DNA of 64,000 nt from Paenibacillus xylanexedens (GTDB taxonomy: Bacteria; Bacillota; Bacilli; Paenibacillales; Paenibacillaceae), in NCBI RefSeq assembly GCF_001908275.1, contig NZ_CP018620.1:4216001-4280000 (forward strand), given 5' to 3'. Made by a program: the position numbers and the translations under genes. Below, piece by piece: positions 25,357 to 34,189 of the stretch. The notes below the pieces were generated by a model. The model ran no database searches, was not told where the DNA came from, and was given only the letters and a program-made list of their open reading frames with translations. Position 1 is the first letter of the stretch. Every line of letters begins with the position of its first letter.

Positions 25357-27033
25357 ATGTTAAAACCAAAATTTAGAACAGCGGGTTTAGCTGTAGTACT
25401 AACAGCTTTGCTGGCTGGGTGCAGTCAGAACAGTTCGTCATCAGCGCCTTCAGCCACAGGTGATGATGAGAACAGTCCAGTCACGTTCTCGTATTACATG
25501 TTCTCTCCAGGCAAGAAGGATGTTCTGGCAAGCGAAACTACCATCGGTAAAGCGTTGCAAGAGCAGACGGGTGTGGACTGGAAGATGGAATATCTGGTAG
25601 GTGATAGTGCTACAAAAGCCGGTGTCATGATTGCCAGTGGAGACTATCCTGATGTCATTAGCTCCAGTGGTGAGATGTCCAAGTTACTGGATGCAGGTGC
25701 CTATATTCCGCTGGATGATCTGATTGAGGAATACGGTCCTAATATCAAAAGGGTGTATGGACCATACTTCGATAAAATGAAAAATGCCGAAGACGGTAAA
25801 ATCTATGCCCTGCCTTATACGGCTAATCAGGGTGAGTATTCAGGTAGTCCAAATGTGGGCGGAGGAGCTTTCTGGATTCAACGATCTGTGCTCAAAGAGT
25901 TTGATTATCCCAAGATCACTACACTGGATGAATATTTTGATCTAATTCAGGATTATAAGGAAAAACATCCAACTGTCGACGGTGCAGACACAATCGGATT
26001 TGTGTCACTTGCGGGTGTGGCTAATAACTTCTTCACACTGCAAAATCCTGCGATGCATCTTGCCGGTTATCCGAACGATGGCAGTGTCATGGTGGACATG
26101 ACTACCCATGAGGCAAAAGTTGTCGCGGGTACAGATGCCCAGAAAAAATGGATTCAGAAGTTGAATGAGATCAATGCTCAAGGCATGCTTGATCCGGAAT
26201 CCTTTACGATGAACAAAGACCAGTACTTGGCCAAGCTGACTTCGGGTCGTGTGTTAGGATACTTCAATTATGGCTGGCAGATTGGGGATGCATCGAAAAA
26301 CCTGCTCTCGGCAGGCATTGATGAGAAGCGCTACGCTCCACTTCCGATTGTGTTTGATGAAGGAATCAAGGATCAGTATGTGGATCCTCCCGGCTTTGTC
26401 AACAACTATGCAACAGGTATCTCGGTGAATGCCAAAGACCCTGTTCGTATCATCAAATATTTTGATAATTTGCTGAAGGAAGAGAATCAGGTTCTGGTGC
26501 AATGGGGAATCAAGGATGAGACGTACAGTGTGGATGAAAAGGGCCGATTCTATTATGCAAATGAAGATCAACGCAAGGCTCATGATGATCTGGAGCTCAG
26601 CCGTAAATTCGGGTTCACCTACTTTGGGACAGACTGGCCGAAATATGGCGGTGAATCTACACTAACCGATGGTAACGCTTATAGCCCTGGCAACCAGCCG
26701 GAAGTGGCCGCTGCATCTTACACCGAGGGAGACAAGAAGTTCCTTGAAGCCTACGGTATCCAAACCTTTAGTGAATTATTTAATAAACCGGAAGAGCGGC
26801 CATGGTTCCCCGCATGGTCCATCGCCCTTGAGCAAGGATCACCTGAACAGATCTTCACCACCAAATCGGATGATCTGCAACGTAAATACTTACCGGAAAT
26901 GATCTTGGGAGCACCATCGAATTTTGATAAGCTGTGGGATGCCTACATGGCTGAATTGAACAAATTGGACAAAGCTGGTTATGAAGCGACCATTACCAAC
27001 GTTGTGAAGGATCGTGTTGCAGGAAAATGGTAA
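25357..27033 (+). CDS. LplA/YtcQ-type sugar-binding lipoprotein, second tandem copy (module 2)
   Basis: Binding lipoprotein of 558 residues, lipobox LAGC with Cys22, then a Ser-rich linker. Clear tandem paralogue of the preceding gene; the C-termini are nearly identical (ending in VKDRVAGKW in both). It has a slightly longer loop in the probable ligand region (QGEYSGSPNVGGGAFWIQR), closer to module 1's GPAFWIQK. A 42-bp gap separates the copies. Either can use the two downstream permeases. Confidence 0.92.
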   Translation: MLKPKFRTAGLAVVLTALLAGCSQNSSSSAPSATGDDENSPVTFSYYMFSPGKKDVLASETTIGKALQEQTGVDWKMEYLVGDSATKAGVMIASGDYPDVISSSGEMSKLLDAGAYIPLDDLIEEYGPNIKRVYGPYFDKMKNAEDGKIYALPYTANQGEYSGSPNVGGGAFWIQRSVLKEFDYPKITTLDEYFDLIQDYKEKHPTVDGADTIGFVSLAGVANNFFTLQNPAMHLAGYPNDGSVMVDMTTHEAKVVAGTDAQKKWIQKLNEINAQGMLDPESFTMNKDQYLAKLTSGRVLGYFNYGWQIGDASKNLLSAGIDEKRYAPLPIVFDEGIKDQYVDPPGFVNNYATGISVNAKDPVRIIKYFDNLLKEENQVLVQWGIKDETYSVDEKGRFYYANEDQRKAHDDLELSRKFGFTYFGTDWPKYGGESTLTDGNAYSPGNQPEVAAASYTEGDKKFLEAYGIQTFSELFNKPEERPWFPAWSIALEQGSPEQIFTTKSDDLQRKYLPEMILGAPSNFDKLWDAYMAELNKLDKAGYEATITNVVKDRVAGKW

Positions 27034-27053
27034 TACGAACACTTTAAGTGCGT

Positions 27054-27149
27054 GTTCAAAAGCGGACTTTTGAACAAACACTTTAAAACAAACTGTTACA
27101 TGCGCAGGAGAAGATGACAGAGCATAAACTCCGGCTTTCTCCTCGCATG
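27054..27149 (+). promoter_or_regulatory. Two intercistronic stem-loops between binding-protein and permease genes (module 2)
   Basis: First: GTTCAAAAG (27054-27062), loop CGGA, CTTTTGAAC (27067-27075). Second: 27099-27113 (CATGCG...AGGAG) with 27135-27149 (CTCCT...CGCATG), with a small bulge. Neither has a following T-tract. Same position as the stem-loop in module 1, consistent with stabilising the binding-protein part of the transcript or lowering permease expression. Confidence 0.55.
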
Positions 27150-27180
27150 AATAACAGCACAGGAAAGGAGCAGGTTCACC

Positions 27181-28152
27181 GTGGAGAAACCTAATGTATC
27201 CCTTAACTCGATGCCTCCAGCCTCGAGTCCGAAGGGAACCAGAGCACACTCGTTCTTTAAGCGACTTGTGCAGCAACGAACGCTTGCCTGGATGTGTATT
27301 CCTTTTGTCATCTGGGCTTTTATCTTCAAGTACCTGCCGTTATGGGGATGGACCATGGCTTTTCAGAATTTCAAACCGGCAAGGTCCTTCTCGGATCAGC
27401 AATGGGTAGGTTGGCAACATTATAGTACGTTATTTGAAGACAATACCTTCTACCGGGTGCTGCGAAATACACTCGTTATGAGTTCCATTAAACTGGTGTT
27501 GGGATTTGTGACAGCAATTACGCTGGCTCTCTTGTTGAATGAGCTGAAAAATGTCATATTTAAACGTTTTGTGCAAACCGTCAGTTATCTGCCTCACTTT
27601 ATCTCGTGGGTTGTTGCTTCCAGCATTGTATTAACAGTCCTGTCACCAGACGGAATTATCAATCTGCTGCTGATGAAGCTTCACCTGATTGACAGTCCGG
27701 TACTATGGATGGGGAAAGGAGAATACTTCTGGGGTATTCTGGGGGCAACTGAGGTCTGGAAAGATGTCGGTTGGAACACCATTATCTATCTGGCAGCAAT
27801 TACGGCAATTGATCCGGCGCAATATGAGGCTGCCGAGATTGATGGAGCCAGTCGCTTCAAACGGATGTTATATATCACCCTGCCTGGCTTGAAACCGGTT
27901 ATTGTGATCTTGTTGATCATGAACATGGGAAGTATTCTTGAATCCGGATTCGAACCGCAATATCTGCTGGGTAACGGGATGAATATGGACTATTCGGAGA
28001 ATCTGGACATCTTTGTACTGAAATATGGATTAGGGATGGGGAACTTTTCCTTAGGTACAGCAGCTGGCATATTCAAAACGGTGGTCAGCTTCATCTTCCT
28101 TTTCTCAGCGAACTATATAGCGAAAAAAATGGGAGAGAGCAGACTATTCTAA
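27181..28152 (+). CDS. LplB/YteP-type sugar ABC transporter permease (module 2)
   Basis: Permease of 323 residues with about six membrane helices. GTG start with AAAGGAG ten bases upstream. Signatures: PLWGWTMAFQNFKPARSF, LPHFISWVV, and the EAA loop EAAEIDGASRFKRMLYITLP. Closely parallels the module 1 permease at 5341. Works with the permease 15 bp downstream; no ATPase is linked. Confidence 0.93.
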   Translation: MEKPNVSLNSMPPASSPKGTRAHSFFKRLVQQRTLAWMCIPFVIWAFIFKYLPLWGWTMAFQNFKPARSFSDQQWVGWQHYSTLFEDNTFYRVLRNTLVMSSIKLVLGFVTAITLALLLNELKNVIFKRFVQTVSYLPHFISWVVASSIVLTVLSPDGIINLLLMKLHLIDSPVLWMGKGEYFWGILGATEVWKDVGWNTIIYLAAITAIDPAQYEAAEIDGASRFKRMLYITLPGLKPVIVILLIMNMGSILESGFEPQYLLGNGMNMDYSENLDIFVLKYGLGMGNFSLGTAAGIFKTVVSFIFLFSANYIAKKMGESRLF

Positions 28153-28167
28153 AAGGAGGCCTATGCC

Positions 28168-29088
28168 ATGCGTAAAGGAAACACATCCCGCTTGCGGAAT
28201 AGCAGCACCGGGGATCGAGCGTTTGACACTTTTAACATCATCTTCATGGTATGTCTGATGATTGTGACGATCTATCCCTTTGTTAATATGATTGCCGTAT
28301 CTTTCAATAATGCAAACGATGCCATTCGGGGTGGAATATATCTATGGCCTCGTGTATGGACACTGGACAACTACAAATACATTTTTGGCGAATCCGATAT
28401 TTATCACGCAACTCTGATCTCGGCGCTGCGTACGATCATTGGAACCGTGGTGTCCGTCTTCTGTACAGCCATGCTCGCGTATACGGTTAGTCGTCAGGAG
28501 TTTGTGCTACGCAAGTTTGTTACGATGTTTTTTGTATTCACCATGTATTTCAGCGGGGGGTTGATCCCCGGTTATCTGCTGATTCGAGACCTTGGATTGA
28601 TTGGTTCCTTCTGGGTATATATCATTCCGGGTGTAATCGGTGTCTTCAATATGATTGTCATCCGTTCATTTATTGAAGGTCTTCCTGAAGGCATTCTGGA
28701 GTCAGCACGTATTGACGGGGCAGGGGAGTTCACGACATTTATCCGCGTTGTCCTGCCGCTAACGATTCCCGCAATGGCAACCGTATCACTCTTTGTAGCT
28801 GTGGGACAATGGAATTCCTGGTTCGATGTATTCCTGTACAACTCTTCCAATAAAGAATTAAGCACATTGCAATACGAATTGATGAAGATTCTGCAAACTT
28901 CGACGACCTCAGCGACTTCATCAGCAAGTGATGCTTATCAGTCTGCTGAGAGCAATGCAACGGCGGTCACACCAACCTCGATTCGAGCGACCATGACCAT
29001 TATTGCAAGTGTTCCTATTCTGATGGTGTATCCGTTCTTACAGAAATACTTTGTACAGGGCATGACGATTGGCGGCGTGAAGGGGTAG
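28168..29088 (+). CDS. LplC/YtcP-type sugar ABC transporter permease (module 2)
   Basis: Permease of 306 residues. Signatures: TIYPFVNMIAVSFNNANDAIRGGIYLWPRVW, ESARIDGAGEFTTFIRVVLP, QWNSWFDVFLY and YPFLQKYFVQGMTIGGVKG. AAAGGAGG precedes the ATG. A Ser/Thr/Ala-rich insert lies before the final helix, as in module 1. No terminator is visible after it, so the GH3 gene 97 bp downstream may share the transcript. Confidence 0.93.
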   Translation: MRKGNTSRLRNSSTGDRAFDTFNIIFMVCLMIVTIYPFVNMIAVSFNNANDAIRGGIYLWPRVWTLDNYKYIFGESDIYHATLISALRTIIGTVVSVFCTAMLAYTVSRQEFVLRKFVTMFFVFTMYFSGGLIPGYLLIRDLGLIGSFWVYIIPGVIGVFNMIVIRSFIEGLPEGILESARIDGAGEFTTFIRVVLPLTIPAMATVSLFVAVGQWNSWFDVFLYNSSNKELSTLQYELMKILQTSTTSATSSASDAYQSAESNATAVTPTSIRATMTIIASVPILMVYPFLQKYFVQGMTIGGVKG

Positions 29089-29117
29089 TGATGAACTGTA
29101 TAACTTCATTGAATCTG

Positions 29118-29131
29118 TGAAAACGCAACAA
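29118..29131 (+). promoter_or_regulatory. cre-like sequence before the GH3 gene
   Basis: TGAAAACGCAACAA matches TGNAANCGNWWNCA except A for C at position 13. It lies 54 bp before the GH3 start. Weak; listed because several stronger cre sites lie in the same gene neighbourhood. Confidence 0.3.
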
Positions 29132-29185
29132 ACTATACCGCATTAGCGTCTATTCATCCATAGAATAACAACAGGAGTGAAACAA

Positions 29186-31447
29186 ATGCATGTAAAATGG
29201 ATGACGATTATTGGTGCCGTTGTTGGCTCTATGCTTATAGGGGTGGGAACGGCAGCTGCGGAAGAAACGTTTGTTGATCTAAAGTATTCCAAGTGGGCAG
29301 AGGATGGCATCACGTATATGGCGAAACGGGGAACAGTAGCCGGATACGGCAATGGGATCTTCAAGCCAGAGGCACTTGTGACAAGGGCACAAGCCGTCAC
29401 TTTTATGGTGCGCGAGCTTTATCCAGATCAGCTTCAAAGAGCAGTGGAAGGTACAACCTATTCGGATGTTCCAACTACACACCCCTTCCATCGAGAAATC
29501 ATGATAGCTGCTAAAAATGGTCTTGCAAGTGGTTTTCCTAACGGAACTTTCCGTCCGGACGCACCACTTAGCCGCGCAGAGACTGCGGCCTTCCTTACAC
29601 GGGCATATTCACTCGCGGAAGGTAAGAAGCCCGCAGCATGGACAGATACGGACAGGCATTGGGCAGCAGCACCCATTCTTATTATGAGTTCAAACGGCTT
29701 GGTCGGCGGTTATTCAGATGCCACCTTCCGTCCGAATCAAGCTGTCACGCGTGCTGAATATGCCGTATTTATGGCGAGAGTAATTCGCTTCGAACGTGAA
29801 GCGGCCATTCGGACACAAGATTGGGACAAACTGATATCCTATATGACGGTAAGCGAGCAAGTTGGTCAGATGCTTATGCCCGACATTAGGGAATGGAATG
29901 GTAAAGCGACAACGACCGTTAATGAGGGGCTGAAACGCACGATCCATGATCAGGACTTGGGCGGACTTATTCTTTTTGACAAAAATATTGTAGACGTGAC
30001 GCAGCTTACAACGTTCACACATGATATACAAAGAGAAGCAGGTGACATTCCTCTATTTCTTAGCATCGACCAAGAAGGAGGCGTTATTAAGCGAATACCA
30101 GGCGGTACGAACCTGCCAGGTCAAATGGCGCTTGGCGCAACTGGAGATGCAACACTAGCCGAAGCAGCTGGTCAGCTGACAGGGGAGGAGCTGAAGGCAC
30201 TGGGACTGCAGATTAATTTTGGGCCAGTGCTGGACATCAACAGCAATCCAGATAACCCCATCATCGGTATACGGTCGTTTGGCTCGAAGGCGGACTTGGT
30301 AACACGGCTTGGTCTGGCAACAATAAAAGGGCTACAGCAATCAGGGGTGATGGCGGCAGTTAAGCATTTTCCGGGACATGGAGATACAACGGTAGATTCC
30401 CATCTTGGTATGCCTGTGCTTGCCCATAACCGAGAACGGCTTGATGCGGTAGAATTAAAACCGTTTCGGGCTGCGATTGAAAATGGGGCAGAGATGATTA
30501 TGACCGCGCATATTGCTTTCCCTTCCATAGACAACGAACATGTTACTTCCCTCAAGGACGGTGAACGTGTGCCGATTCCTGCCACCTTATCGAAAAAGGT
30601 ACTGACAGGACTGCTTCGCGGAGAGTTGGGATACGAAGGTCTCATTGTGTCGGATGCCTTTACCATGAATGCAATTGCAGAGCATTTTGGGGAGAATCAA
30701 TCGGTAGAACGCGCCGTTTCTGCAGGTGTTGATATCATCCTTATGCCAAAAAAATCAGTAGCGGCCCATCAAACGCTGGTAAACGCGGTGAACAATGGAA
30801 CGATCAAGGATGAAACCATACATGCATCTGTGAAACGAATCTTGGAGATGAAAGCGAAATATGGTTTGTTTGAACGCAGTCAAACTCTTGCGCAAAAGCT
30901 AACTCAGCTTAACGGTATCATCGGATCGAAGGCGCACCGAGCAGTGGAGCAGACAATCGCAGAGCGAGCGGTCACTGTACTCAGCAGTCGCGAAGGTGTG
31001 CTTCCTGATCCAATTCAGCAAGGCGACCGGGTTGTTATTGTCGCAGCCGAGCAGGAACAGGCGAAACAGCTTGAGAAACAACTGTTGCAAGCCGCTAATA
31101 ACCTGTCGTTAAAGACTGAAATATCACTTGTTGGACAAGGCAACATGAATGAAACACTTCAGGCGATTGGCAAAGCCAATTATGTCATTCTTGCTTCTTA
31201 CCAATTCCGCAATGTGGCCAGCCAGTTCGGTTGGAGTGAGTATCAAACCTTGATTAATGCGATGAACAAGAGTAATCAGCGATACACGCTGTTGTCTCTC
31301 GGTAACCCTTACGAAACGATCTATTTGCAGAACGTGCGCTCAGGAATTGCTGTGTATGGAAAGCAGGAGCCAAATACGTCTGCCGGGATCAAAGTATTGC
31401 TTGGTCAACTGAAAGCTGGAGGACAATTACCCGTACTAACGGATTAA
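29186..31447 (+). CDS. S-layer-anchored GH3 beta-N-acetylglucosaminidase-type enzyme
   Basis: Exported protein of 753 residues. Signal peptide (residues 1-25, ending TAAAEE), three S-layer homology domains (about 28-205; each with a GNGIFKPEA / PNGTFRPDA / SDATFRPNQ block), then a GH3 catalytic domain like NagZ. Catalytic features: KHFPGHGDT at 393-401, the Asp404/His406 dyad in VDSHLGMP, and nucleophile Asp490 in VSDAFTM. The Asp-His dyad is the mark of the N-acetylglucosaminidase branch. Start 29186 is the ATG 8 bases after AGGAG. SLH domains should hold it on the cell wall, where it may trim peptidoglycan or chitin-type oligosaccharides. Confidence 0.93.
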   Translation: MHVKWMTIIGAVVGSMLIGVGTAAAEETFVDLKYSKWAEDGITYMAKRGTVAGYGNGIFKPEALVTRAQAVTFMVRELYPDQLQRAVEGTTYSDVPTTHPFHREIMIAAKNGLASGFPNGTFRPDAPLSRAETAAFLTRAYSLAEGKKPAAWTDTDRHWAAAPILIMSSNGLVGGYSDATFRPNQAVTRAEYAVFMARVIRFEREAAIRTQDWDKLISYMTVSEQVGQMLMPDIREWNGKATTTVNEGLKRTIHDQDLGGLILFDKNIVDVTQLTTFTHDIQREAGDIPLFLSIDQEGGVIKRIPGGTNLPGQMALGATGDATLAEAAGQLTGEELKALGLQINFGPVLDINSNPDNPIIGIRSFGSKADLVTRLGLATIKGLQQSGVMAAVKHFPGHGDTTVDSHLGMPVLAHNRERLDAVELKPFRAAIENGAEMIMTAHIAFPSIDNEHVTSLKDGERVPIPATLSKKVLTGLLRGELGYEGLIVSDAFTMNAIAEHFGENQSVERAVSAGVDIILMPKKSVAAHQTLVNAVNNGTIKDETIHASVKRILEMKAKYGLFERSQTLAQKLTQLNGIIGSKAHRAVEQTIAERAVTVLSSREGVLPDPIQQGDRVVIVAAEQEQAKQLEKQLLQAANNLSLKTEISLVGQGNMNETLQAIGKANYVILASYQFRNVASQFGWSEYQTLINAMNKSNQRYTLLSLGNPYETIYLQNVRSGIAVYGKQEPNTSAGIKVLLGQLKAGGQLPVLTD

Positions 31448-31463
31448 CGCTTAATTAATGAAG

Positions 31464-31500
31464 AAAAAAACGGATTCCAGCATACGGAATCCGTTTTTTA
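31464..31500. terminator. Bidirectional terminator between GH3 and TetR genes
   Basis: A-run plus CGGATTC pairs with GAATCCG plus a T-run around an 8-base loop. A-tract on one side and T-tract on the other allow use by both convergent units. Confidence 0.88.
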
Positions 31501-31538
31501 TTTCAAACTTTTGTTTTATCGATCCATGTACCATGCCA

Positions 31539-32183
31539 TCACTCGGGTATTTCTTCGCTACAAACAAAATGAAGCAGCATCTTCACAAATTGCTCCGTCA
31601 TCCGCATATCCAATGAATTATCATGAGCACCACGAATAGTTACCATGCGCTGGAGCATGCCCATCATCGTTGTGAAGATAAACTGAGCCAGATCCAGCGG
31701 AGGAGATGGATTCTTAATACTGCCGTCAACAACGCCTTGGGATAAAGCGTCCATCAGGAAATGATTTTCTTTCCCGTTCTGGTTGAACTTATCATACTCT
31801 TCTCTTAATTCAGGGCTAAAATCATACATCTCATAGTTGATATCAAACAATTGAATAAACCGGATGTAGTCTGGATGATTCTCGGCATAAACAACCCATG
31901 CATTCAACATAACCGTGAGTTGTTCCCGGCCGTTCAAGTCCTTCGTTGAAGCACGGCTAACTTCATCCGTTAAATGTTCGATCAGTTGCATCTGAATGGC
32001 TAGAAGAAGTTCATCCATTGACTGGAAATGTTTATAAAAGGTCACTCTACTAAGTTCAGCTTTTGTACATACATCCTTAATCTTCACCTGGAGCAATCCA
32101 TATTTCAAAAAAAGCTCCTTACCTGCTGCAATCAAATCATCACGATGTTTATTTCCCAATTGTTGATGCCAGTTTTCATTCAC
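31539..32183 (-). CDS. TetR-family transcriptional regulator
   Basis: Regulator of 214 residues. N-terminal HTH: LIAAGKELFLKYGLLQVKIKDVCTKAELSRVTFYKHFQSMDELL, the canonical TetR pattern. The C-terminal ligand domain is diverged. GTG start with AAAGGA upstream; the start overlaps the end of the MFS gene by 8 bp, so the two form an operon. Likely represses the pump gene and itself through the inverted repeat at 33416. Confidence 0.92.
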   Translation of the reverse strand: MNENWHQQLGNKHRDDLIAAGKELFLKYGLLQVKIKDVCTKAELSRVTFYKHFQSMDELLLAIQMQLIEHLTDEVSRASTKDLNGREQLTVMLNAWVVYAENHPDYIRFIQLFDINYEMYDFSPELREEYDKFNQNGKENHFLMDALSQGVVDGSIKNPSPPLDLAQFIFTTMMGMLQRMVTIRGAHDNSLDMRMTEQFVKMLLHFVCSEEIPE

Positions 32184-33378
32184 TTGTATACAATTGTCCT
32201 TTCTTCGAACGAAATGCGTTCAAGGTCAGTCCGAGAGAAGCGAGCAGCATAATTGCACCAAAAATATACGGGAAGTTTATGTTTTTGTCAAACAATAGTC
32301 CTGCGATCAGCGGCCCAATCACCGTGCCGAGACTGGAAAATGTAGTATTCAGACCCGATGCATAACCTTGCCGATCTCCTGCATTTTTGGATATTAACGT
32401 GCTGACCGAAGGTCGTAAAAACGAATTAAAGGCAAAGAATAACGCAGAAGCGAACAACAGAAACACAAGGTTGACCTTAATTAACATTAACAATAAAGCT
32501 ATGGGTGTGATTATTAAGGAGAGACGGATCAACTTAACTTCACCTATTCTCTGTACGAACCAATCCAAAAGCCAGATCTGCACAACGATACCGATAATTG
32601 CGCCCAAAGTAATAATGATGGAGATTGTTGCAGCGTCGAATCCGTATTTTTGCTCTGCGAAAAGCGCGAATACTGTCTCATAACTCATGAGACCAAAGGT
32701 CATGACAAGCAACACAATCAAGTATTTGAAATAGGGGACTTTAAAAGAACTCCAGATTTTCTTGCCCAAGTGATCTCCTTTTTGAAGACGGATGGAGACC
32801 GTTCTTTTCTCGGGGGGAAGTGTCTCAGGCAATAGCAGCGTCATCAGGGCCGCAATCAGTCCCAGACCCGCTGCGAAGAAATAGGGCATGCGAATGCCCA
32901 TCTCGGCGATGAGACCGCCCAGACCAGGTCCGAGAACCATCCCCAAATTCATAGCTGCGCCGAAATAGCCCATACCTTTTGCACGTGTCTCTGGCGTTGT
33001 AATATCGGCGACGTATGCGAGGTTGGCAGGAACCATTAAACCAAGACTGATTCCACCGATAAACCGTGCGACATAGAGGAACGGTAATGACGTCGACAGC
33101 GCAAATATGATATCTGAAATGACAGACAGAAACATACCTGCGATGATCAACTTTTTGCGTCCAAATCGATCAGACAGTTGTCCCCCGAGAGGTGAAAAGA
33201 AGAATTGAGCAGCACCAAAGGCGGCAACTAAAAATCCTGCTACTGTGCCTCCCGCATGAAAAAGCTTCAAATACTCCGGCAATATGGGGATGATCATCCC
33301 TTGCCCCAATAAAGCAATAAACAGATTTAACATCAGAATGAACAGTGGAAAGCGAACTGATTTTGGTAATGTACTCAT
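32176..33378 (-). CDS. MFS drug-efflux-type transporter (12 TM)
   Basis: Membrane protein of about 400 residues, with about 12 helices. MFS motif A reads GGQLSDRFGRKK after helix 2, and helix 5 has the antiporter-type motif C (LGMVLGPGLGG). Resembles TetA/MdtG-type drug:proton antiporters. The start is uncertain: in-frame ATGs at 33399, 33387 and 33378 are possible; 33378 matches the usual short N-terminus. Co-transcribed with the TetR gene, suggesting inducible export of a toxic compound. Confidence 0.9.
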   Translation of the reverse strand: MSTLPKSVRFPLFILMLNLFIALLGQGMIIPILPEYLKLFHAGGTVAGFLVAAFGAAQFFFSPLGGQLSDRFGRKKLIIAGMFLSVISDIIFALSTSLPFLYVARFIGGISLGLMVPANLAYVADITTPETRAKGMGYFGAAMNLGMVLGPGLGGLIAEMGIRMPYFFAAGLGLIAALMTLLLPETLPPEKRTVSIRLQKGDHLGKKIWSSFKVPYFKYLIVLLVMTFGLMSYETVFALFAEQKYGFDAATISIIITLGAIIGIVVQIWLLDWFVQRIGEVKLIRLSLIITPIALLLMLIKVNLVFLLFASALFFAFNSFLRPSVSTLISKNAGDRQGYASGLNTTFSSLGTVIGPLIAGLLFDKNINFPYIFGAIMLLASLGLTLNAFRSKKGQLYTSE

Positions 33379-33415
33379 GTACGTCATTAACCCCTTCATT
33401 TACAACTTGTTAACC

Positions 33416-33430
33416 TTTACATTGTGTAAA
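33416..33430 (-). promoter_or_regulatory. Inverted repeat, candidate TetR operator
   Basis: TTTACA-TTG-TGTAAA, a perfect 6+6 inverted repeat, lies 37 bp before the MFS start in the region divergent from the gene at 33530. Good position for repression of the pump operon. Binding is inferred. Confidence 0.5.
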
Positions 33431-33529
33431 CCATTTTAAATGATTTGAAGGAAATATGTAAATCTTTTTTTTTAGTGAAGCAGTCTAATGAGTAGAGTTA
33501 TAATTGAATTCATACGGAGGTGGGAACAC

Positions 33530-33949
33530 GTGAAATTAGAGGAATTGTTTACGGTACATGTGAACATCGAAGAATCATTTGATTTACAGAATAGCGAAGA
33601 TGATTCGGTTGTCATGATTACTTTTACAGGCAGCGTAACCGGAAAGTACTTTGAGGGAATTGTGCTGGGTGGAGGAGTGGATACGCAGATCATCGGGAAG
33701 AATGGTGGTCCGCATACGCTATCGGCCAGATACATGCTCCAAGGAACCGACAACGCAGGCCATTCCTGCAAAATTTATATCGAAAATAACGGAAATATTG
33801 ATAAAACGCTGAAAACTGCTTTATTTCGTACTTCCCCCAAAATGATTACAGACAGCAAAGCCTTATCCTTCTTGAACCGTGAGGCACTTATTGGAGAAGG
33901 TCATCCGACGGAGTCAGGGATAGATATAAAAATATATAGGGCGCTATGA
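33530..33949 (+). CDS. DUF3237-like hypothetical protein
   Basis: Small protein of 139 residues resembling DUF3237 proteins, a beta-barrel family of unknown function (features: GSVTGKYFEGIVLGGGVDTQII, YMLQGTDNAGHSCKIYIENNG). GTG start at 33530 has GGAGGT 8 bases upstream and is preferred over 33488. No signal peptide. It is divergent from the MFS/TetR operon and followed by a terminator, so it is a single-gene unit. Function unknown. Confidence 0.75.
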   Translation: MKLEELFTVHVNIEESFDLQNSEDDSVVMITFTGSVTGKYFEGIVLGGGVDTQIIGKNGGPHTLSARYMLQGTDNAGHSCKIYIENNGNIDKTLKTALFRTSPKMITDSKALSFLNREALIGEGHPTESGIDIKIYRAL

Positions 33950-34018
33950 TAATGCGAGACATGTGATAACTATTTTGTTCATGTGTCTCGGAGCAAGGTA
34001 GCCTATTATGCTGATTCA

Positions 34019-34043
34019 GAGTCGCTAAGGAGCGGTTCTTTTT
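34019..34043 (+). terminator. Terminator after the DUF3237-like gene
   Basis: GAGTCGCT / AGCGGTTC pair with two G-U wobbles around AAGG, followed by five T. A longer T-less stem (33954-33992, CGAGACA / TGTCTCG) lies just upstream. Confidence 0.65.
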
Positions 34044-34189
34044 GTCGTATGAGACTTTACGTCAATATTTATATGTATTCTTTTACAATTAATTAACATA
34101 GGATGGATACGGCGCACACACTTCTCACCTATAGTATGATGAGGGAAAATAAACCAAAATCAGGCGGAATAAGGAGAAAACTAATCAAT

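Noticed and set aside
30172..30666. Reverse-strand 164-residue frame inside the GH3 gene
   Set aside because: Shadow of the GH3 catalytic domain: no RBS, Ser/Arg/Pro-rich composition typical of antisense frames.
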